Under the pieces are notes generated by a model, which ran no database searches, was not told the DNA's origin, and saw only the letters and a list, made by a program, of their open reading frames with translations. Below, one piece after another: positions 8,289 to 15,000 of a stretch of 15,000 nt of DNA. Position 1 is the first letter of the stretch. Each line of letters begins with the position of its first letter. The position numbers and the translations under genes are program-made. The stretch spans positions 1 to 15,000 of the forward strand of contig JAWQFJ010015177.1 in assembly GCA_034096865.1 (NCBI GenBank). The letters are read 5' to 3'. This stretch comes from Theodoxus fluviatilis. Lineage: Eukaryota > Mollusca > Gastropoda > Cycloneritida > Neritidae.

Positions 8289-8796
8289 TCCAAGGAGATG
8301 ACCTCCGCCAAGGAGGTTATGTTTTACCCTGGGTTCGTTACTTACAGAAGTTCTGTAGAGGTTATGTTTTACCCTCGGTTCCTTACTTACAGAAGTTCTG
8401 TAGCAAAATAACTCCAACCGTTAGGAACGGATCCTCATGAACTTTGATGAAAGGTCAGGGTTTAATCCATGAAACAATCCATTACATTTTGGAGGAAATA
8501 TATTGTTTAGTTTTGGAATTACAACCAAAACGGGAATGTTCTCGGCTATGAAGTTTGGGAATTGGAAGCATAAAGAAAGATTTTATTGCTCATCGCAAAG
8601 TTGATGACGACAAACTGTTGATGCCACAGGCGTTTGAGTTCCGCACTCAGATATCACTTTGAAACAACAAAAAGGAACTAAACTTTATAGACTGGTCTGG
8701 ATAGAGAAGAATGTTGCCTTTATTAAGTATACAGGCCGTGGAAGAGACTTTTTTGGCGTATTTGGCAGAGGTTTGCGCTCTCAAAGTGCTCTCTAG
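8289..8796 (+). mobile_element. MITE-like repeat with inverted CCTCCGCCAAGG end motif
   Basis: The left end holds CCTCCGCCAAGG (8302-8313). The right end holds its decayed inverse TTGGCAGAGG (8762-8771), followed by TTTGCGCTCTC and CTAG (8793-8796). The copies inside A and B retain the exact inverse CCTTGGCGGAGG, which supports a terminal inverted repeat. The interior aligns to those copies (for example AACTAAACTT...TTTATTAAGTATACAGGCC). The left end can also fold locally, as CTCC-AA-GGAG and CCTCC-GCCAA-GGAGG. No transposase is encoded, so it would be non-autonomous. The family name is unknown to me and its target-site duplication is not evident. Confidence 0.65.
8313..8402 (+). repeat. 45-bp tandem duplication inside the MITE-like repeat
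   Basis: Two adjacent 45-bp units (8313-8357 and 8358-8402) each run from GAGGTTATGTTTTACCCT to CAGAAGTTCTGTA. They differ at two positions (GGGTTCG against CGGTTCC). The copies in A and B have no equivalent, so this is specific to the 8289 member. Confidence 0.93.
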
Positions 8797-9247
8797 TTTT
8801 GTATTATGCAATCATCTGTATTTTATCTGTGAAAAAAAGTGAAGAAATTTTTTATAAGTGTTTAACGCTTTCTATATCGTAATGTTTCTCAAATGGTTCA
8901 GTAGATCGTACATGTACCTGATAAAACTGTCTCGTCGTGATTTTGTCTGTCACCAGGTGAGAGCGGAGAATCAATCAACGGGCCCCTTGTACAGATGGAA
9001 AAGTGCAATGTAGTCTGAGATTCTCGTATGCGTGAAAGAAGTGATACAAGAACTATCACCTTCTCCATCGCATCTGTGCTGTATAATGGAAGCAAATTTG
9101 TCAAATGCACAAAATGGACACTTTGGGTTTAGAGTGCCACTTTTTGAAACGTCGAAAAGCAGATTTCGATTCTACGCTGCTGTTCCTCTGTTCATGGTGG
9201 CAATGTGATGCAAAGTATACGTACCTGTGTGAACATCAATAACAAAT
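8797..9247. other. Unique sequence, no feature seen
   Basis: Between the MITE-like repeat and the GT/GC tract I see only short frames, no recognisable gene and no repeat. Confidence 0.5.
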
Positions 9248-9458
9248 GGGGGGGGGGAGGTGCGCGCGGGCGCGGGTGCGTGCGTTTGTGTGTATGTGTG
9301 TGTGTGCGTGCGAGCGTGCGTGTGTGTGTGTGTGTGTGTGCGAGCGCGCGTGCGTGCATATATGTGTATGCGTGAGTGTGAGCGTGTGTGCGTGCGTGTG
9401 CGTGTGTGTGTGCGTGTGCGTGCGTGTGCCTGTGCGTGTGCGTGTGTGTGTGTGTGTT
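9248..9458. repeat. G-run and GT/GC alternating tract
   Basis: A run of 10 G (9248-9257) leads into about 200 bp of mainly alternating purine-pyrimidine sequence (GTGCGTGC, GCGCGC, GTGTGT). Such alternation favours left-handed Z-DNA. The Cys/Val/Arg frames across it are artefacts. Confidence 0.93.
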
Positions 9459-10069
9459 CCAAAGGAAAGAGAAACAGAAGCTGATACTATTTTCTTCATG
9501 ATTTTAAGTCATACTTGTAGCAGCTTTTTAGAGCCGTCACGAATTATTTCCAAAATGTCAAATATCATGTCCCGGCGGAAGTTACACACAGACTTTGGTG
9601 ACATTTTGGTCTCGACAGCTTTAACATAAACGCAAAAGTGCAGGTTCGGAATACGTCGTACAATAGATGCCTCAAATATCCAAGTTACTGGAATAATGCA
9701 GGTATTAACCTCGTTGTTTGAAGAAGAAAAAACTCGGTTGCGTCATGCAGAAAGGAAGGCAGATACGAACTGCCACCCAATGGACGGGTCACGGTGGAAC
9801 TGGGACAAAAAGATTTGAAACCCAAAGAGGACTCTTGCAGATTTAGCCGCATTCATGGCACGTGTGTGCGAAAGGTGACGCAATATCAAAACTTAATGGA
9901 AGGAGATCCATCTCGAAAATCTGCTGAATGTTGCAAGGATGAAACGGGAGAAAAGAACATGACAGAAAAATTGCAAATCCCCTTACGGTGACGTTCGGTA
10001 ATCAGGGAAAAGTTGCACACCTCTTCAAAGCCAGTTCCTTATTAACAGACCCCGTTGTGATCCAAGCAT
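9459..10069. other. Unique sequence with short unassigned frames
   Basis: A 65-codon + frame (9794-9991) is hydrophilic, Lys/Glu-rich and contains four cysteines. I do not recognise it and see no splice sites fitting it. No other feature is visible. Confidence 0.35.
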
Positions 10070-10230
10070 AATCCCAGCCTCTGTGAGCAGGCGTTAGCGT
10101 GTTTTTGGCTTTCAGTATCAATTTCCTTAATGACCATGAGGGTTTCATTCCCAATCCAGCGCGAATGGCGGGTCTATCAAACGCGCGTTACTGATCCAGC
10201 CCTGTAACACCAGTCTGCACATGAAGAAAC
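10070..10230 (+). repeat. Possible tRNA-derived SINE remnant
   Basis: GCAGGCGTTAGCGTG (from 10087) followed by GGGTTTCATTCCC (10140-10152) recalls the D-arm and T-arm promoter boxes of a tRNA-derived SINE; the second differs from GGTTCGATTCCC at two positions. The spacing is near that of a tRNA, but no cloverleaf can be drawn with confidence and no A-rich or repeated tail is evident. This may be coincidence. Confidence 0.2.
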
Positions 10231-10585
10231 CTTTATAGTCTGATGCAATGAGAACCCTGGTTTGTGAGAACCTTTACAAATAATTTTTTTTCTCTCATTC
10301 CATCTTGTCCACAGGTTGGAGCAAACCCACATTTATGTTTCTTCCATGCCACGTCAGTCTGCCAATCGAAAGACGTCCTCGTGCTGATTCAGGTCAGATC
10401 CAGAATTTAAAGAACCTTCAGAGATAAAAGTTTTTGTCATCCTTTATGATGCTTGGCTTTTCCGAACACATATTGCATGCAGTCCCCAACCCTGCAAAAT
10501 AAGAATGCAAAAAAGAAAATTCAACATATATTTTTCATTCTGAGCCCTAGATTTTGACAAGGCTCTGCTCTCTACGAATTTCCCT
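10231..10585. other. Unique sequence left of copy B
   Basis: I see no gene or repeat. In particular, there is no counterpart of the 109-bp direct repeat that precedes copy A. Confidence 0.5.
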
Positions 10586-11056
10586 TGCATGTTTTCATTG
10601 ATATTCAACAGGACGGACTTTTCATTAAAAGCGCAATAGCTGGTTCTGCCCAACTGATGCAACATGCAGTAATGTGCCACACAGAAATCTCTACTGTTCA
10701 CATTGGTCCCGTAGCCCCTAACGCTCAAAATCTACGTCACTGCGTGATTTTTGCAATGTGAATTTTTGGGGGCAAAACGAGGAAACTAAGATCACTGTTA
10801 TTGTCCTTATGAGTGTCAGTTTGGGTCGGAGGATCTCAATACATAATAACCAACCCATAATATCGATCTCGTACACCGTTATAACTAATCCAATCTGTCC
10901 TGATCTCTTTTTATACCCTTTGTACACTGAAGATCATACGAAATGTAATTGTGTTTGTACTCATCTCTTAATTTCCTACCACAAACCAAAACTCCTTGAG
11001 ACCATTTTTACTTAAGTGCTCTTGCCATGTGAGATCATTTTTGTGGTGGTCGTGAT

Positions 11057-11099
11057 GGGGGGAGGTGAGAGGGGGGTGGGGGAGGGGGGGAGGGGGGGA
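11057..11099 (+). repeat. G-rich tract with quadruplex potential in copy B
   Basis: Several runs of five to seven G are separated by single T or A bases, where copy A has an unbroken run of 25 G. Four or more G-runs with one-base loops fit the intramolecular G-quadruplex pattern on the + strand. Confidence 0.85.
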
Positions 11100-11269
11100 G
11101 ATACTAGCAAAGTAACGGCAGTATTACTTGTCCTGCGGTAGATGCCTTGATGGAAATGGATACTCGAACGAGATCCCGATTCACGACTAAGTCTTTGCAG
11201 ACAACATTATAGACTCCACACATCATTAACTGCGCCTGTGACAGCCAACCGGATTTCAGAAGCCAGTGG

Positions 11270-11680
11270 GGATGTTCTCGGAAAGATAGTGTGTGTTTTT
11301 ACACGGGGTTCGTTGTTAGCTCGTTTGTCATTTGGCAAAACTCACAAAGTTCCGAATAGATTCTGATGAAATTTTGTAGAAAGTGAGGGTTTTATTCAGG
11401 GAAAATTCATTACATGTTCGAGATTATCTGTTGTCTTGATTTGGATTTACAACAGTAAAGAGAAAGTGAAACGCCCTATGCCTTAGGCTGGCGTGTGCTG
11501 CAAGCCGGCGTATGCGATCCAGACTCAGAAACCGCTAGCCGGCGCTAAAATGAACTAAACTTCGTTGTGACAGGCCTGGCTAGCAGAACATGCTGTCTTA
11601 ATAAACAGGCTTAGAGGTGCTGTGATACTTCCCCTGCTGCGGCTGCCTTGGCGGAGGTTTGCGCTCTCTGTGTGCTCTAG
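11270..11680 (+). mobile_element. Decayed MITE-like repeat inside copy B
   Basis: This is the counterpart of the repeat in copy A. It retains CCTTGGCGGAGG (11646-11657), then TTTGCGCTCTC, and ends near CTAG (11677-11680). It shares the left uncertainty described for copy A, so it was present before A and B separated. Confidence 0.65.
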
Positions 11681-11830
11681 CTCGGAGAACTTTCTGCCCA
11701 TAAACTATCATGTGACAAGTACGTTCGGCGACTATGTTACTTCTTTTATCCTACTATGGGACTCTTTTGGTTGATGCAAACATGGTAGTCCAGATTTATT
11801 AATGTTCTTTACCCTCCGACATCCATGAAA

Positions 11831-11893
<63 letters not shown>

Positions 11894-11929
11894 AAATGGG
11901 CGGATGGCCCTCTGAAATAAATTCGTTCG

Positions 11930-11983
<54 letters not shown>

Positions 11984-12000
11984 TTCTCACACACACACAC

Positions 12001-12040
<40 letters not shown>

Positions 12041-12057
12041 ACACACACGCGCGCACA
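11831..12057. repeat. CT/CA compound microsatellite split by 41 bp, copy B
   Basis: A (CT)n tract (to 11893) is followed by about 41 bp of unrelated sequence, AAATGGGCGGATGGCCC through (TTCG)n, then more (CT)n to about 11988 and (CA)n to 12057. The 41-bp block is absent from copy A. Its TTCGTTCGTTCG end could be a small tetranucleotide array. Confidence 0.95.
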
Positions 12058-12149
12058 TCTTTCCTCTGTGAACTAGGGGGTAAAATATAGCCACAGAAAC
12101 CTCCAGCGACATGTAGAAAGGTGAATGACAAGGGAAACCAGAACTTGCC

Positions 12150-12280
12150 TTGCTCGTCCTCTCACCCACCCGAGCGATTTTCGTGATCAATGGCGTCAAA
12201 TAAGCTACAAAGGCTGATAGGCCGCAAAACCCATCCATTCATTCGTTCGGTCAATTAGTCAGTCATTCCATGAGACTTTT
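12150..12280 (-). repeat. Dispersed core motif, copy B
   Basis: The - strand contains GGCCTATCAGCCTTTG (12208-12223 on +). It is identical over these bases to the core at 14358 and one base different from copy A. The neighbouring CCATCCATTCATTCGTTCGGTC is the same decayed tetranucleotide zone as in A. Confidence 0.7.
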
Positions 12281-12757
12281 GGAAACATCTTCATTCACGA
12301 TTAAGACAAAATTGCTCTGGCAAAATTGTTTTGTTATCAACCCCCTTCAGTGGCTTTTAATCTTGAACTTGCACAAATCCTGGAAAAAGTTTAACATCCG
12401 GATCTTGTTCTGCTAGCACTGGTCAGAGGCCACATAGAAGCAATCATTTCCAACTATTGGTCACTACGGTTTAGCGTGTTGCGCTGTTTTTGTGGGTATG
12501 TGTATTTTTCCATTTTACAAAGAGTTGGAATCGTAAATGTCCATCCAAGTGCAGAACCACTTTCAAAAATTATTTGTCGTGCCGGCGCTGTGGTGTGATT
12601 TGTTATCTTACTCAGGCGCAAGACAGATAACAGAGGCACAACATTTTCGCAATGATATATCAGTCTAGTTCAGAGTGAACAATACGTCCAAAAGCTCCGA
12701 TGCAGCAGATTCATGTAGTTTCCCCACCATCATTCACTGCTAGTCTTGCACCGTGTG

Positions 12758-12947
12758 CTCTTACACTGATCATGAAGGAGAGAGATTGCTGGACTATGGT
12801 CAACTGCATCAGTCTCTCATGACTGCAAGGCCTCTTTCCTAGGGCCGCAGGGAACCCGACTGGTCACAAACCAACGTAAGTTTTAATCCCATGCCCATCC
12901 TCTTTACGCTGATCATGAACAAGGGAGATGATTAGAAAACATGGTGT
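12758..12947 (+). repeat. Spaced imperfect duplicate of a TGATCATGAA motif
   Basis: Two similar stretches of about 45 bp lie 142 bp apart. Both hold CTCTT(T)AC-CTGATCATGAA, then a purine-rich GGAGA part and ATGGT. TGATCATGAA lies at 12768-12777 and 12910-12919. The first is the last part of the A/B homology and the second lies outside it. Confidence 0.5.
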
Positions 12948-13447
12948 AGTGTCGGTAGTAACCTCCCCTGCAGTCACATTGACAGTTATGTATCATTGAT
13001 TGTCATGATCACGTGGCCCAGCTCGTAGGGGTTCAAAATGGACACTGGAGCTGTGCGCAGCTCTCGCTGGAGGAGACTACTCTCCTTTTCGCCTCCTTCT
13101 GACGATATGAGGACCGCATAAAAACACCTCCATTATTTTTCCCCGTTTTCTGTGTCCAGTTACGAGGGGCCGTGTTAGCTTTATGGCCATTAGCCGAGTC
13201 ATGCTGCAAAGAAAGTGCGAAGCGAGGGAATAAGGTTTGTCACATGGGTCGCCCTGCACCGTAAAGCCACGCTGATGTGCCCGATTTAGCTGCCGAGGCG
13301 ACGTTCTAATTTCATTGGTATGCATTATCTTGGTCCCTTTTTCCCGCGCTGTTAAGAAGGTGGTTTCCCGCTCATACAGGGTACCAGACACTTTAGCCAT
13401 TGATCTTACAGACAAGCTGATCTCTGCCCAGTTTTCTGAACAAATCA
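12948..13447. other. Unique sequence right of copy B, no firm gene
   Basis: A - strand frame (13077-13475, 132 codons) covers this region but begins inside the CT tract (its N-terminus is Arg/Glu repeats), and I do not recognise the rest. On the - strand, TTTCTTTGCAG (near 13204) could be a splice acceptor. A CACGTG E-box lies at 13010-13015. Evidence for an exon is weak. Confidence 0.3.
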
Positions 13448-13474
13448 TCTCTCTCTCTCTCTCTCTCACACACA

Positions 13475-13515
<41 letters not shown>
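13448..13515 (+). repeat. (CT)n microsatellite with a short CA insert
   Basis: CT repeats from 13448 to 13515 are broken by about 10 bp of CA at 13467. The tract is complementary to the GA tract at 13675-13796, 160 bp to the right. Confidence 0.97.
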
Positions 13516-13518
<3 letters not shown>

Positions 13519-13671
13519 CTTTTATTATAGTTTCTGAAAATCGTGTCTTTGCCTTCGCCTTTTCGGCTTGGCTCAGCGAATGTAGTCGGTCCTTGCGTTA
13601 ATGTGACACTTATTTTGTTCTTCTTTTAGGCTGCCTCGATCTGTGTGTATGTGCGCGGGCTCTTGTGGAAA

Positions 13672-13674
<3 letters not shown>

Positions 13675-13716
<42 letters not shown>

Positions 13717-13796
13717 CAGACAGAGAGAGAGAGAGACAGAGACAGAGAGAGAGAGAGAGAGAGAAGGGGGTGGGACGGAGACAGAGAGAGAGAGAC
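13675..13796 (+). repeat. (GA)n microsatellite with CAGA variants
   Basis: GA repeats run for about 120 bp with GGCAGACA, GACAGA and GGGGGTGGGACGG interruptions. Frames of Arg/Glu and, on the other strand, Ser/Leu are artefacts. Confidence 0.97.
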
Positions 13797-14308
13797 TTAC
13801 AGGGAGAAAGAGATAAAAAGGAATGACCTAAAGGAATAAGATGGTATTCAAACAAAGCGGTGACGGTGGAGATAGGCCTTGCGATTGGGTCTGTTATCGT
13901 CTGCATGCAATGGTCAACAGTATATATAAAATCGTCTGGATTTAAGAAACTTTGAGCTATTTTGTCCTTTATAAATGTCAAAGTCTCATGGCAGTAGCAT
14001 GTCCGGTTCAAGTAGATTTGGGCATATGAGAGACGGACAGGAAACATATTGTACACGATGATGATTTAAGGTTGTTGTTGTTGATGATCCGAAATAAAAT
14101 TTGAAAACTTATTTAGCGTTATCTAGTACAAAAACGATGTATAGCAGTGATCAATGAAGATGAAATTGTTGTAAAGTGATGGAAAGACTGAGGTCAGTGT
14201 AGAAGTTTCCAGCTGTTTCGCGGGGAATTCCGAGACGCGGCACGTTGCCTTGTGACGTAATGCAGTTCAGTGCAGCGTGGTTTTGAAGTGTCACGGTCAT
14301 TCCGAACA
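13797..14308. other. Unique sequence with one non-repetitive - strand frame
   Basis: The - strand is open from about 14056 to 13840 in ordinary, non-repetitive sequence (about 72 codons) before it runs into the GA tract. The peptide has scattered Cys and His and no motif I know. An AATAAA lies near 14092 on the + strand. I would not call a gene. Confidence 0.3.
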
Positions 14309-14349
14309 GATGGATGGATGGATGGATGGATGGATGGATGGATGGATGG
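14309..14349 (+). repeat. (GATG)n tetranucleotide array, about 10 units
   Basis: An unbroken GATG array of 41 bp directly abuts the core repeat to its right. It is the intact form of the decayed tetranucleotide zone beside the cores in copies A and B. Confidence 0.97.
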
Positions 14350-14460
14350 TGTTTTATGGCCTATCAGCCTTTGAAGGCTATGTAAGCTCATTAAGCACGA
14401 AAATCACTAAAACAGCTTGGAGTAAACGTAAGGCAAGTCGCGATGTCCCTAGCTTCTTAC
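14350..14460 (+). repeat. Third copy of dispersed core motif, inverted to A and B
   Basis: GGCCTATCAGCCTTTG (from 14358), AGCACGAAAATCACT and a later AAGGCAAG align in order with the reverse complement of the cores near 4405 and 12208. I judge about 70 % identity by eye over the first 60 bp. The left boundary is the GATG array. The right boundary fades near 14460. Confidence 0.7.
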
Positions 14461-14893
14461 GAATTGCGTAGGAAGACGCGGTGGGTCAATTCTCAGAAGG
14501 AAGTACAGTGTTTGAACTTGAGAGCAAAGACTTATCACTCACCGAAGCGCCCTGGAATTAGACTATTCTGAATAGACATGTGTACGAATATAACCCCTCG
14601 AAACACTACCGGATTGATAATTTTAAACTTTCTCGGTGAAAGCTAGGGGAACCCCATGTATCTGTTAATGTTATGAAGGAGCTAGTTGTAGTAACATAAT
14701 TCTTTTATATAGCAAGTTGTACGTCCGCATCTGATTTCGGACACGTCGTAACTGTGTCTATTTAAAAATCAACGTCACCTCTTTTCAATGCCATGTCCTC
14801 TTGCTAATAAATCATGCATGCCTTGTAAAAGTCTTTTACTAGTCTCTGGTTGTCACATGCACCGAAAATAAGTCTTCACGTTCTTGTTGAAGA
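14461..14893. other. Unique sequence, no feature seen
   Basis: An AT-richer stretch with stops in all frames and no repeat. CTTTTATATAGC near 14703 resembles a TATA box, but nothing else supports a promoter there. Confidence 0.4.
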
Positions 14894-14960
14894 ATGAATG
14901 ACGAGAATCCGAAAAGTTTCTTTTTCAAGCAAGATCGTTCGGGTGAATTTTCTCCAAAAG
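14894..14960 (+). CDS. Possible first coding exon, hypothetical, runs into intron
   Basis: An ATG with A at -3 (14894) follows an in-frame stop directly upstream (TGA at 14888-14890). It opens 22 codons plus one base, ending in AAAAG. GTGAGTAG follows at 14961 and matches the animal 5' splice-site consensus closely. The peptide begins MNDENPKSFFFK and ends GEFSPK; it is hydrophilic with no signal peptide. If unspliced, the frame stops two codons past the donor (TAG), so the site would need to be used. The next exon would lie beyond the window. A chance short frame beside a chance donor is the main alternative, and I do not recognise the peptide. Confidence 0.2.
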
Positions 14961-15000
14961 GTGAGTAGCACCATACACGTGCTCGATTGAACCATTTAGC

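Larger units (their letters stand above)
10586..12803 (+). repeat. Duplicated 2.2-kb segment, copy B
   Basis: This is homologous to 2855-5000 in the same orientation, 7731 bp to the right. It is longer by about 70 bp, nearly all of it in the CT/CA microsatellite. Its left border follows TACGAATTTCCC and its right border lies before CTGCATCAGTC. I see no direct repeat at these borders, so B may be the source locus, or part of a longer element, rather than a clean insertion. No protein domain is visible. Confidence 0.93.

Noticed and set aside
6810..13015. Two CACGTG E-boxes (6810 and 13010) as regulatory sites
   Set aside because: Six-base palindromes are expected by chance in 15 kb, and no adjacent gene supports function.
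13077..13475. 132-codon - strand frame as a gene
   Set aside because: It starts inside the CT tract, has no recognised motif and no convincing exon boundaries beyond one possible acceptor.

Overview
This window looks like non-coding DNA from an animal nuclear genome. It has long CA, CT, GT, TA and TTC microsatellites, a minisatellite, decayed dispersed repeats, strong stop-codon density in unique stretches, and no run of adjacent long ORFs as in bacteria. A marine invertebrate, probably a mollusc, is my best guess from the repeat style; no gene or rRNA confirms it. I found no complete protein-coding gene, rRNA, convincing tRNA or CRISPR array. Nearly all long open frames come from simple repeats whose unit has no stop codon.

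Layout, left to right. Positions 60-1660 are a pyrimidine-rich field of degenerate TTGCCT-type repeats, with a very homogeneous 54-bp minisatellite (15 full units, 291-1100) in the middle. A short GC-rich unique stretch (1735-1890) and a GT microsatellite (1932-2283) follow. A 2.15-kb segment, copy A (2841-5000), lies between two nearly perfect 109-bp direct repeats (2732-2840 and 4999-5107). Unique DNA runs to a 216-bp uninterrupted homopyrimidine tract (6206-6421), more unique DNA, a CA-TA composite microsatellite (7457-7627), a GC-rich stretch with a weak ORF (7730-8209) and a MITE-like repeat (8289-8796). A GT/GC tract that favours Z-DNA lies at 9248-9458. Copy B of the 2.15-kb segment (10586-12803) is in the same orientation as A, about 95 % alike by eye, and lacks the 109-bp flanks. 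The right part holds CT and GA tracts in inverted orientation, a GATG array joined to a third, diverged and inverted copy of a core motif from A and B, and at the extreme right a possible first coding exon with a near-consensus splice donor (14894-14960).

There is no gene network to describe. The biology here is repeat dynamics: a MITE-like family with three members (one inside each of A and B, one free at 8289), a second dispersed core with three members, and a segmental duplication. One copy of that duplication carries an unusually long flanking duplication resembling a target-site duplication. That flanking structure is the strongest unexplained signal in the window.
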